Positions 1-6,424 of a stretch of 14,419 nt of DNA are shown here, piece after piece. The notes below the pieces were generated by a model. That model saw only the letters and a program-made list of their open reading frames with translations. It ran no database searches and was not told where the DNA came from. Numbering within the stretch: the first letter of the stretch is position 1; the number at the start of each line of letters is the position of its first letter. Location of the stretch: contig JALGXY010000187.1 of NCBI GenBank assembly GCA_029824495.1, positions 1-14,419 of the forward strand, given 5' to 3'. This DNA comes from Fimbriimonadia bacterium (GTDB taxonomy: Bacteria > Armatimonadota > Fimbriimonadia > Fimbriimonadales > Fimbriimonadaceae). Position numbers and translations under genes: made by a program.

Positions 1-223
1 CAATGTCGAGCTCGTCGAGCAGATCGAGGCAATGGTGGTGATCGCTGTCGATCCACTCGCCGCCTGCTTCATAGAACCCACCGCCGGGAAGGGCGATCGT
101 TTCGAGACGTCCGCCGATCCGATCTCGCGCTTCGTAGACGACAACATCATGCCCCTCTTTTTCGAGCAGCATTGCCGCTCTCAGTCCGGCAGGGCCCGCT
201 CCAATCACAGCAATCTTCTTCAC
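1..223 (-). CDS. FAD-dependent amine-oxidase-family oxidoreductase, N-terminal part only
   Basis: Translation from the GTG at 223-221 gives about 74 residues before the left edge cuts the gene; the C-terminal part is outside the window. The start of the protein is an FAD/NAD-binding Rossmann fold: KKIAVIGAGPAGLRAA (GxGxxG), then an acidic residue ending strand 2 in YEARDRIGGRLET, then YEAGGEWID. This GGR...GGxWID order is typical of flavin amine oxidases and related phytoene-desaturase or protoporphyrinogen-oxidase-like enzymes. The substrate cannot be told from this fragment. The GTG overlaps the stop of the upstream 85-residue gene (GTGA), so it is probably translated by coupling as the last visible gene of the mqnP operon. 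Its place beside a prenyltransferase suggests a quinone, carotenoid or other isoprenoid substrate, but that is inference. Confidence 0.85.
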   Translation of the reverse strand, partial: MKKIAVIGAGPAGLRAAMLLEKEGHDVVVYEARDRIGGRLETIALPGGGFYEAGGEWIDSDHHHCLDLLDELDI

Positions 224-477
224 TTTGTTTGCCTCTGCGAACGTACCGCAAAGTCAGCTCCCAACAGCGCCATCATGCCGATGCCAAGCCCGATGATCCA
301 GCCAACAGGGGATCTCTGCGAAATCAGCCAGAAGATGCCGGCAGCGAGCCCAAAAGCTCCTGCCATCAGCCACGCTGTCGTCCCTTTGCTCTTGATCCTG
401 AATAGCCACGTGATGAAAAACAGCAGACAGAACCCTATGCCGAGACTGCAGATCATGCTCAGGTTTTCTGGCGTCAT
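220..477 (-). CDS. Small three-helix membrane protein, unknown function
   Basis: An 85-residue protein made almost entirely of three hydrophobic segments, at about residues 7-26, 33-52 and 57-76. They are separated by short basic or polar turns (RIKSKG, SQRSP), and a basic tail (VRSQRQTK) ends the chain. I recognise no family. Its reality is supported by position: its ATG overlaps the stop of the upstream aldo/keto-reductase-like gene in an ATGA, and its TGA overlaps the GTG of the downstream flavoprotein gene. It is therefore embedded in a translationally coupled operon. By the positive-inside rule the short loop at residues 27-32 and the C-terminus are candidates for the cytoplasmic side, which is hard to reconcile with three simple crossings, so topology is uncertain. 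It may anchor or assist the neighbouring enzymes. Confidence 0.75.
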   Translation of the reverse strand: MTPENLSMICSLGIGFCLLFFITWLFRIKSKGTTAWLMAGAFGLAAGIFWLISQRSPVGWIIGLGIGMMALLGADFAVRSQRQTK

Positions 478-1346
478 AGCGCAGCCCTCTCGCTGGCCGC
501 TTTGGCCACCCAGGGAAGGGGATGATCAATCAGCCCTCGCCACTCATCCGGGTTCTTCCAGGCTTTTACCGCTGCCTCGCCAACGGCCGCAGCGTGAGGA
601 CTCTCGACCGGACTGCAGATCGCGGCTTCGACCTCCTCCCAATTGCGGACGCCCACCATGACGCCCTCTGCTCTGCAGCTGTCGGCAATCAGACCTGCAG
701 CGGGCGACATGAACGACTCGTGTGCAGCCTCTTTGACACTAGGGAGAAGACAGAGAGGACACCCGGTGCCCCACGTGAGCGGTCGATAGGTGCAGATCGC
801 CACCCGCTTCTTGGCAGCCTCGATCTGAAAGAGACTCAACGCTTCCTTCTCACCGCGGCTGTGAGGAAGAAAGATCATCTCAAAGCCATCGTGGATCCGC
901 CACATGCCAAAAAGGCCTTTGGGATCGCCATCCACGCTCAAACAGAGGTGTTTAAAGAGCTCATCCGTTTTTGCCGATTCCAACGCCGAAAAAACGCCGG
1001 TCAGTGTCGTCTCGGAGAGGGGCTGCTTTAGTGCCAGCGACACAAACTCGGGCTGGCGGCCCCGCATACAGCTCAGTGCCTGAACCAGATCGGCCTGAAT
1101 CTGATGCGCCGCTGAGTCTTCTGCTGCATCTGGGAGAATGGTGCTGCCGACACTGATATGGATCGGGTTGGGAAGATCATGAACAAGAGGTCCATACAGC
1201 CCCACTGCGGGGGTGATATCGATCGCAGTTTTGGGGGGCAGAGCCTCGACCGTCTTCTGGGGTTCAGTCTCGGTTGATGCCGGTGGGAGGAGGCTGAGCC
1301 AAATGCGCGGCAATTCTCGATTGGTTCGCCCAAAGAGCTTGATCAT
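474..1346 (-). CDS. Aldo/keto-reductase-like protein, apparently catalytically degenerate
   Basis: A 290-residue protein whose layout follows an aldo/keto reductase TIM barrel. It opens with LFGRTNRELPRIWLSLL, echoing the family's LGRTGxxVSxLGLG. It continues with AIDITPAVGLYG near residues 41-52 (family DTAxxYG), a helix-strand-helix resembling the 'eSLxrLxxdyiDlyllHxP...' block at 84-125, VAICTYRPLTWG at 182-193, and VMVGVRNWEEVEA near 229-241 (family VIPGaxxxeqlexn). Asp43 and Tyr51 may match the catalytic Asp and Tyr. The expected Lys after strand 3 falls at Val66 and the expected His before the proline falls at Lys107, so two of four catalytic residues look lost. This assignment comes from reading the pattern by eye. 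It is coupled by ATGA overlaps to mqnP upstream and to the small membrane gene downstream. It may be a non-catalytic scaffold or have a changed activity. Confidence 0.65.
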   Translation of the reverse strand: MIKLFGRTNRELPRIWLSLLPPASTETEPQKTVEALPPKTAIDITPAVGLYGPLVHDLPNPIHISVGSTILPDAAEDSAAHQIQADLVQALSCMRGRQPEFVSLALKQPLSETTLTGVFSALESAKTDELFKHLCLSVDGDPKGLFGMWRIHDGFEMIFLPHSRGEKEALSLFQIEAAKKRVAICTYRPLTWGTGCPLCLLPSVKEAAHESFMSPAAGLIADSCRAEGVMVGVRNWEEVEAAICSPVESPHAAAVGEAAVKAWKNPDEWRGLIDHPLPWVAKAASERAAL

Positions 1347-2227
1347 AGGAACACATCCGCCAGCACGAACAGGAAGACTCCGATCGCCGCGAATCCGTTG
1401 AGAGTGAAGAACGCCATGTTGACCTTGCTCAGATCATTCGGCTTGACCAGGCTTTGCTCCCACGCGAGGATCAGGGCTAGGAAACCGAGGCCTAGCCACG
1501 TGAGAAGCTGAGCATTCACCAGGACCAGAGTTGCCGAAAAACAGAAGATGCAGAGAGCGTGTGATAGGCGGCTGACCACCAGCGCGTTCGCCTTGCCGAG
1601 CGACTCGGGAAGCGACCTCAAGTTTTCTGATTTGTCAAAGTCTTCGTCCTGAAGGCTGTAGATTATATCGAATCCTGCTGTCCAGAACATCACAGCCAGA
1701 CCGAGTGGGACGATCTCCATATCGAGCCGTCCTCGGACAGCGATCCACGCAGCCAGCGGCGCAACTCCCAGCGAAGCTCCGAGCACAAAATGACACAGGG
1801 CCGTGAACCGCTTGGTTGTCGAGTAGAAAATGGTCAGTCCCAGCGCGATCGGGCTGAGCACCAGCGTGAGTTGATTGATCAAGCCAGCGGCGACAAAGAA
1901 GACAATACAGGAGCCAAAGAAGAAGATATTCGACTGGCGGAGCGACAGGATTCCAGCCGGTATCGCCCTCGTCTTGGTCCGAGGGTTTTTGGCGTCGATC
2001 TTGCGGTCATGGATCCGGTTGAATGCCATCGCCGCGCTGCGAGCGGAGACCATGGCCAAGACGATCAGCAGGAAGATCCTCCAGCCGGGCCAGGGACTCT
2101 CAAACTCAATGACCGATGCCCAGATCATCCCGATCATCGCAAATGGGAGTGCGAAGATCGAGTGCTCAAACTTAATCATCTCGAGGAATTCGCGAAATGC
2201 GGTGAATCCCCGTGCCTGAACGGCCAT
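1343..2227 (-). CDS. mqnP: UbiA-family prenyltransferase of the menaquinone (futalosine) type
   Basis: A 294-residue polytopic membrane protein with both aspartate-rich prenyltransferase motifs: N70-RIHD-RKID78 and D187-IIYSLQDEDFD198. The first is followed by NPRTKTRAIPAG, typical of the UbiA subgroup that occurs with the futalosine menaquinone pathway. About eight hydrophobic helices alternate along the chain. The enzyme joins a polyprenyl chain from its diphosphate to an aromatic acid in the inner membrane, using Mg2+ held by the aspartates. Membership of UbiA is certain. The MqnP assignment rests on subgroup similarity and on the absence of any ubiquinone gene here; no other mqn gene is visible. 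It is the first gene of a four-gene minus-strand operon. Its ATG lies 6 bases after a TAGAAT box, which implies a leaderless transcript. Confidence 0.88.
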   Translation of the reverse strand: MAVQARGFTAFREFLEMIKFEHSIFALPFAMIGMIWASVIEFESPWPGWRIFLLIVLAMVSARSAAMAFNRIHDRKIDAKNPRTKTRAIPAGILSLRQSNIFFFGSCIVFFVAAGLINQLTLVLSPIALGLTIFYSTTKRFTALCHFVLGASLGVAPLAAWIAVRGRLDMEIVPLGLAVMFWTAGFDIIYSLQDEDFDKSENLRSLPESLGKANALVVSRLSHALCIFCFSATLVLVNAQLLTWLGLGFLALILAWEQSLVKPNDLSKVNMAFFTLNGFAAIGVFLFVLADVFL

Positions 2228-2233
2228 GCGCAG

Positions 2234-2239
2234 ATTCTA
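2234..2239 (-). promoter_or_regulatory. Predicted -10 box of the mqnP operon (leaderless)
   Basis: On the minus strand GTAGAAT is followed by 6 bases and then the mqnP ATG. Transcription normally begins 6-8 bases after a -10 box, so the mRNA would begin at or next to the start codon. There is no room for a Shine-Dalgarno sequence. No clear -35 box is seen at the usual spacing. Confidence 0.6.
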
Positions 2240-2244
2240 CTTTT

Positions 2245-2273
2245 TTGACAAATACGCCGCTGGGATGTAGACT
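2245..2273 (+). promoter_or_regulatory. Sigma-70-type promoter of the deacetylase operon
   Basis: A perfect TTGACA (2245-2250), a 17-base spacer and TAGACT (2268-2273) form the best promoter in the window. The expected transcription start near 2280 leaves only about 6-7 bases before the ATG at 2287. This rules out an in-frame longer start at 2212, which would lie upstream of the promoter. Its -35 box is 5 bases from the divergent mqnP -10 box, so the two promoters probably compete for or share polymerase. Confidence 0.75.
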
Positions 2274-2286
2274 GTTCTATAGATCG

Positions 2287-3282
2287 ATGGTTCCGACCAT
2301 CTACGATCATCCCTTGTCGAGGACGTATCGGTTCAGCGACAATCATCCGTTGAATCCCGAGCGGCTCGATCTGGCGATGGCAGAGCTTGCGGCTGCGGCG
2401 CCGCAGATTCAGGTGGCTGCACCCCAGACTGCTTCAGAGTCTGATGCAGAGCTGGTCCACGCCCCTGAATACATCGAGGCCGTCAAGAACGGCGGCCCTG
2501 GCCATGGCTTCGAAAGCGGGGACAATCCGCCTTTCCCAGGAATGTTTGAAGCTGCTCTCGCTTACAGCAGCGCCTCGATGCAGATGGCTGATGACCTGGT
2601 TGCTGGCAGCAGATTAGGAGTCAGCTTCAACGGAGGGCTTCATCATGCCCGGTATGACGAGGCGAGCGGATTCTGCGTCTTCAACGATCCCGCAATGGCG
2701 ATCGCCAGGCTCAAGAACAGATTTCAGCGCATCCTCTATGTCGACATCGATCTCCACCACGGCGACGGAGTTCAATGGCTTTGGTACAAGGACCCCGATG
2801 TCGTCACCTACTCGATCCACCAGGATGGTCGGACGCTCTATCCGGGAACTGGCGGAACAGACGAGACAGGACGAGATTTTTCGGCGATCAACATTCCGCT
2901 GCCTCCCGACACAACCGGGCCTGTCTGGCTCTGGGCGTTCCAGCAGGGTCTTGAGATCGCTGTAAATCGCTGTCAACCGCAAGCCGTGGTGCTGCAGATG
3001 GGCTGCGACGCACATTTTTCTGACCCGCTGGGTCACCTCAATGTAAGAGTCGAGGATTGGCTGGAGGCCGTGAGGTCAACTCTCAGGATCGGCGTGCCCC
3101 TTATGGCTTGTGGCGGGGGTGGATACGAGCTGGAGAATGTCGAGAGAATGTGGCCAGCCGCCGCGTTGACTCTATTCGAACAGCCGTTCGATTCTGCGGT
3201 CTATTTCGACCTGATCATTCAGCCCGAAGTCGGCCGGCCTCAGGCTGAAGAGGCTCTTGCAGAACTCCGGGCTGCCGGGTAG
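2287..3282 (+). CDS. Histone-deacetylase/AcuC-family zinc hydrolase
   Basis: A 331-residue arginase-fold deacetylase. The family's active-site landmarks are all present: the His-His pair in GGLHHARYD (His119, His120), zinc ligands in DIDLHHGDG (Asp155, His157), the third zinc ligand in MGCDAHFSDPLG (Asp241), and the transition-state tyrosine in CGGGGYE (Tyr280). Bacterial members remove acetyl or larger acyl groups from lysines of enzymes such as acetyl-CoA synthetase, or from polyamines and other small amides; the substrate cannot be told here. The start at 2287 gives an N-terminus (VPTIYDHPLSRTYRF) that fits the family and sits just after a strong promoter. RidA follows after 9 bases, so it is probably the first gene of a three-gene operon. 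Confidence 0.93.
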   Translation: MVPTIYDHPLSRTYRFSDNHPLNPERLDLAMAELAAAAPQIQVAAPQTASESDAELVHAPEYIEAVKNGGPGHGFESGDNPPFPGMFEAALAYSSASMQMADDLVAGSRLGVSFNGGLHHARYDEASGFCVFNDPAMAIARLKNRFQRILYVDIDLHHGDGVQWLWYKDPDVVTYSIHQDGRTLYPGTGGTDETGRDFSAINIPLPPDTTGPVWLWAFQQGLEIAVNRCQPQAVVLQMGCDAHFSDPLGHLNVRVEDWLEAVRSTLRIGVPLMACGGGGYELENVERMWPAAALTLFEQPFDSAVYFDLIIQPEVGRPQAEEALAELRAAG

Positions 3283-3291
3283 TCTCAACGG

Positions 3292-3672
3292 GTGAAGCGC
3301 GAGATCATCTCAACCGACCAGGCGCCTGCTGCGATTGGCCCCTATAGTCAAGCAGTTCGCTGCAGCGGAGACTTTGTTTTTCTGAGCGGGCAGATCCCCT
3401 TGACCCCAGCTGGAGATCTCATCGAAGGAGGCATCGAGGATCAGACTAGGCAGGTGATCGCCAACATGAAAGCGGTGCTAGCTGCCGCAGGGCTCACGAC
3501 CATGAATCTGGTCAAGGTGAACATCTACTTAAAGACCATGGATGATTTCGCCGCAGTCAACGCTCTTTATGCCGAGATGTTCGACGGCGATCCGCCGGCT
3601 CGAGCGGCTGTTGCAGTTGCCACTCTCCCCAAGAATGTAGATGTCGAGATCGAAGGCGTCGCGGTCTGCTAA
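3292..3672 (+). CDS. ridA: RidA/YjgF-family enamine/imine deaminase
   Basis: A 126-residue protein of standard RidA length. It has IISTDQAPAAIGPYSQAV near the N-terminus, FLSGQIPLTPAG, and DPPARAAVAVATLPKNVDVEIE, which contains the substrate-binding arginine (Arg104) and the conserved glutamate (Glu119). RidA hydrolyses reactive 2-aminoacrylate and related enamines from PLP enzymes and so protects other PLP enzymes in the cytosol; it acts as a trimer. The start is GTG at 3292, 9 bases after the deacetylase stop; the next residues (KREIISTD) match the family start. The following gene begins 3 bases after its stop, so the three genes are probably co-transcribed. Confidence 0.93.
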   Translation: MKREIISTDQAPAAIGPYSQAVRCSGDFVFLSGQIPLTPAGDLIEGGIEDQTRQVIANMKAVLAAAGLTTMNLVKVNIYLKTMDDFAAVNALYAEMFDGDPPARAAVAVATLPKNVDVEIEGVAVC

Positions 3673-3675
3673 AAA

Positions 3676-4581
3676 ATGAAGCAGGTCGTCTCGGTCAGCC
3701 TCGGTTCGTCGACCAGAAACAAGTCATTCGAGACCGAGATTCTAGGTGAGGAATTCAAGATCTCGCGCATCGGCACGGACGGAGACCTGGCCGTCTTCAA
3801 GGCTGCGTTCGAGGATCTGGACGGCCACGTCGACGCGTTGGGTGTCGGCGGCGCAGATATCTGGGTTGTTGTTGGCGAGAAGAAGTACGCGTTCAAGCAG
3901 ATTCGAAAACTGATCAGCGGAGTCAAGAAGACTCCGGTTGTTGACGGCAGCGGCCTCAAGCACACACTGGAGCGAGAGGCGATCTTTCGTATCCAGAAAG
4001 ACGGCCTGCTCGACTTCAGCAAAGAGAGGGTGCTGCTTGTTTCAGCGGTCGACCGATTCGGCATGGCTCAATCCTTGGCAGAAGTCTGCCCGAACATCGT
4101 GTTCGGGGACCTCTGTTTTGGCCTGGGAGTGAACATCCCGGTCCGCACCATCAAAGGTGTTGAAAGAATCGGCAGTCTCCTGCTTCCCATAGTCACGAAC
4201 CTCCCCTTCAAGTGGTTCTATCCAACGGGTGCAAAGCAGACCGAGCGGGTACCGAAGCACCCGAAGCTGTTTGAAGAAGCGACTGTGATTTGTGGCGACT
4301 GGCACTACATTCGTCGCTACGCGCCCGAGGATCTCAGCGGAAAGACGATCATCACTCAGACCCTGCGTGAAAAAGACATCGAATGGCTCAAGACAACGGG
4401 AGCCAAACAGGCGATCACAACCACCCCGGTCATGGATGGCGGCACGTTTGCCACGAATGTTATGGAGGGCGTCATTGTAAGCCTGCTAGGCCGCCCGCCT
4501 GAAGAACTGAGCGAACAGGATTATCTCGGCGTATTAGAACGGTTGGGATGGGTCCCCAACGTGATCAGCCTGAACGACTGA
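3676..4581 (+). CDS. 'Quinate 5-dehydrogenase' family protein, true function unknown
   Basis: A 301-residue protein that I recognise as the family often labelled quinate 5-dehydrogenase in Deinococcus, Chloroflexota and Armatimonadota genomes. Conserved-looking blocks are VSLGSS (7-12), RIGTDGD (31-37), ALGVGGADIW (54-63), TPVVDGSGLKHTLER (86-100), LLVSAVDRFGMAQSL (120-134), FYPTGAKQ (181-188), GDWHYIRRYAPEDLSGK (207-223) and TTTPVMDGGTFATNVMEG (248-265). It lacks the GAGGxxxA nucleotide loop and substrate-binding SxS of the shikimate/quinate dehydrogenase fold, so the database name is doubtful. There is no signal peptide; the segment IGSLLLPIVTNLPFKWFY (165-182) is amphipathic to hydrophobic and may touch the membrane. 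It starts 3 bases after ridA and ends 40 bases before the AAR-like gene, which suggests a functional link to either. Confidence 0.85.
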   Translation: MKQVVSVSLGSSTRNKSFETEILGEEFKISRIGTDGDLAVFKAAFEDLDGHVDALGVGGADIWVVVGEKKYAFKQIRKLISGVKKTPVVDGSGLKHTLEREAIFRIQKDGLLDFSKERVLLVSAVDRFGMAQSLAEVCPNIVFGDLCFGLGVNIPVRTIKGVERIGSLLLPIVTNLPFKWFYPTGAKQTERVPKHPKLFEEATVICGDWHYIRRYAPEDLSGKTIITQTLREKDIEWLKTTGAKQAITTTPVMDGGTFATNVMEGVIVSLLGRPPEELSEQDYLGVLERLGWVPNVISLND

Positions 4582-4591
4582 TGCGGTCCGG

Positions 4592-4616
4592 TACAATCTC
4601 CATCTCAATCTGAGGA
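4592..4616 (+). promoter_or_regulatory. Predicted -10 box and ribosome binding site of the AAR-like gene
   Basis: GTACAAT (TACAAT at 4592-4597) lies in the 40-base gap after the 'quinate 5-dehydrogenase' gene, with a weak -35 candidate CTGAAC at 4570-4575 (16-base spacer). A TGAGGA at 4611-4616 sits 5 bases ahead of the TTG start at 4622. It supports that start codon and is one of the few clear Shine-Dalgarno sites in the window. Confidence 0.55.
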
Positions 4617-4621
4617 TTTCA

Positions 4622-5683
4622 TTGGCTCGATTCGGCTTCATCATTCATCCCCTCTCCGCCAGGCAGATCACCAAACTGTATCCTGCGCTCAAGCTTCTGC
4701 CTGACCGCATGATCGAGGCGATTCTCGCCAAGCAGGGACCTCGTTTGGCGAGCGAAGTCACCGGCATCAAATCGAAGACAGGCGTAGAGACGACTGGTGT
4801 GCTTGTCGGCTGTTCGGCCACCCCCAAGATGTTCGCCCGAATGCCGGTCGAAAAATCTTACGAGATGATTCTTGATGCGGTGAATATGGCCGTAGACAAC
4901 GGAGCCGAAATTGTCGGCCTCGGCGCGTTCACCAGTGTTGTGGGCGATGCCGGCGTGACGATCGCCGAGCGATCTCCCGTGCCGATCACCACAGGAAACA
5001 GCTACACCGTTGCGACGGCAATTCAAGGCACCCTTGAGGCGTGCGATATCCTCGAGCTGGACAAATCAAAGGCGACCATCGCTGTGGTCGGTTCTACCGG
5101 TTCGATCGGAAGAACATGCGCCCAAGTGCTCTCACCAGAGTTTGCCAAAGCGATCTTGATTGGGCGAGATATTGAACGCACGACAGAATCCGCTGCAGGG
5201 ATCCCCAACGCCGTTCCTTCGATCGATGTTAAGCAGATTATCGAGGCAGATGTAGTCGTCTCTGTCACCAGTTCGGAAACGTCGGTGATCCAGCCGGAAG
5301 ACATCAAGCTCGGCGCGATCATCTGCGATGTGGCCCGACCCCGGGATGTGAGCCGTCGAGTCGCAGAAAAGCGGCCTGATGTTCTTGTGATCGAAGGCGG
5401 CGTCGTTAAAGTCCCTGGAACGCCAGATTTTGGTATCGACTTTGGATTCCCCAAAGGCACGGCTTACGCGTGCATGTCTGAGACCTTTATGCTGGCTCTT
5501 GAGGATCGTGCTGAGTCGTTCACGCTCGGAAAGACTGTCTCAAAAGAGCAGGTCGAAGAGATGCTGAGCCTGGCCGAGAAACACGGCTTTGAGCTGGAAG
5601 GATTCCGAGCCTTTGAAAAAGCCGTCACCGAAGAGACCATCGAGAGAGTCAAAGCCGCTCGTTTGGTCCCCTCATCTGCCTGA
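4622..5683 (+). CDS. Long-chain acyl-ACP reductase (AAR)-like enzyme
   Basis: A 353-residue protein that lines up by eye with cyanobacterial AAR along its whole length. It has FGFIIHPLSARQ at the start (AAR: FGLIGHLTSLEQ), VGLGAFTSVV (98-107; AAR ALGGFTSII), ITTGNSYT (122-129; AAR FTTGNTHT), IAVVGSTGSIG (153-163; the NADPH loop, AAR VAVVGATGDIG), VIEGGVV (256-262), and AYACMSE (281-287), whose Cys284 matches the nucleophile that forms the acyl-enzyme in AAR. AAR reduces fatty acyl-ACP to fatty aldehyde with NADPH. In cyanobacteria a deformylating oxygenase follows, but none is visible here, so the aldehyde may serve alcohol, wax or ether-lipid synthesis, or the substrate may differ. Databases may call it shikimate-dehydrogenase-like. 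Start is TTG with a good Shine-Dalgarno. The MlaF-like gene follows after 8 bases. Confidence 0.82.
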   Translation: MARFGFIIHPLSARQITKLYPALKLLPDRMIEAILAKQGPRLASEVTGIKSKTGVETTGVLVGCSATPKMFARMPVEKSYEMILDAVNMAVDNGAEIVGLGAFTSVVGDAGVTIAERSPVPITTGNSYTVATAIQGTLEACDILELDKSKATIAVVGSTGSIGRTCAQVLSPEFAKAILIGRDIERTTESAAGIPNAVPSIDVKQIIEADVVVSVTSSETSVIQPEDIKLGAIICDVARPRDVSRRVAEKRPDVLVIEGGVVKVPGTPDFGIDFGFPKGTAYACMSETFMLALEDRAESFTLGKTVSKEQVEEMLSLAEKHGFELEGFRAFEKAVTEETIERVKAARLVPSSA

Positions 5684-5691
5684 GCGAATCC

Positions 5692-6420
5692 ATGGTATCC
5701 GTCAAAGACGCCCGCCTTTCCTTCGGGAGCCATGAGGTTCTTAAAGGCGTGTCGTTCGAGGTGAGTGCCGGGGAGATTCTGGTGATCATGGGCAGTTCAG
5801 GAGCGGGGAAGACCTCACTGCTGAAGTGTATTGCCGGCCTCCAGGAACCTGACGGTGGTGAGTTCATAATCGACGACATTAATGTCGCTGATGAGCCCGA
5901 TGAAGCGCATAGGCACCTCGGATTTGTCTTTCAATATGCTGCCCTGTTCGACTTCCTGAATGTCCGCGAAAACATCCTTTTTGGTGTGCGGCGAAAAAAG
6001 GGCCATAAGCGCGAAGAGCGCGATAAGCTCGTTGCTGACCGGCTGATCGAAGTCGGGCTGGAAGGCACGGCTCAGCTCCTGCCCAGCGAACTCTCTGGCG
6101 GCATGCGAAAGCGCGTCGGCCTTGCCCGGGCCTTGGCGATAGAACCAGCCGTGATTCTCTATGACGAGCCGACCAGCGGCCTCGACCCAGTGACGGCCTA
6201 TTCGATCGATCAGCTGATTGTCAAAACCCGGGATCGCCGGGGCGTGACCAGCCTGGTGGTTTCTCACGACGTTACGTCGATCCTTAGAGTGGCTGACCGG
6301 ATCATCTTCCTTCATAAAGGAGAAGCGGTGTTTCTTGGAACGCCAGAGGAGTTCCAGAAGACGGACAATGAGCCGATCAGGGACCTCCTGAGCAAGGCTC
6401 AGGCTGACTCGCTGGACTGA
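5692..6420 (+). CDS. ABC transporter ATP-binding protein, MlaF/Ttg2A-like
   Basis: A 242-residue ATPase with Walker A GSSGAGKTS (34-42), Q-loop FVFQ (Gln81) leading into YAALFDFLNVRENILFG, signature LSGGMRKRVGLARAL (134-148), Walker B VILYDEPTSGLDP (154-166) and switch His192. The combination AALFDxLxVxEN and SGGMxKRVxLARA is typical of the MlaF/Mkl group, which powers phospholipid or sterol transport with an MlaE permease and MCE-domain lipid-binding proteins. No mlaE or MCE gene is next to it here, so either its permease is encoded elsewhere or it has another partner. It starts 8 bases after the AAR-like stop with no clear Shine-Dalgarno, which suggests co-transcription. A lipid transporter beside a fatty-acyl reductase is a plausible functional pair. 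Confidence 0.88.
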   Translation: MVSVKDARLSFGSHEVLKGVSFEVSAGEILVIMGSSGAGKTSLLKCIAGLQEPDGGEFIIDDINVADEPDEAHRHLGFVFQYAALFDFLNVRENILFGVRRKKGHKREERDKLVADRLIEVGLEGTAQLLPSELSGGMRKRVGLARALAIEPAVILYDEPTSGLDPVTAYSIDQLIVKTRDRRGVTSLVVSHDVTSILRVADRIIFLHKGEAVFLGTPEEFQKTDNEPIRDLLSKAQADSLD

Positions 6421-6424
6421 GAAG

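Noticed and set aside
32..1031. Plus-strand open frames over the mqnP operon (32-661, 522-1031)
   Set aside because: They are antisense to the flavoprotein, small membrane protein and AKR-like genes, which have family motifs and coupled overlaps.
1790..2248. Plus-strand 152-codon open frame
   Set aside because: Antisense to mqnP, whose prenyltransferase motifs are clear; composition is typical of a shadow frame (charged, no motif).
2212..2286. Longer in-frame start for the deacetylase gene at 2212
   Set aside because: It would lie upstream of the TTGACA/TAGACT promoter, overlap the start of mqnP and add an N-terminus without family similarity; the ATG at 2287 fits the family start.
4622..5683. 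Shikimate dehydrogenase (AroE) as identity of the AAR-like gene
   Set aside because: The AroE signatures (SxS substrate site, GxGGxxxA loop) are absent; the TTGNSYT, GSTGSIG and ACMSE blocks fit AAR instead.
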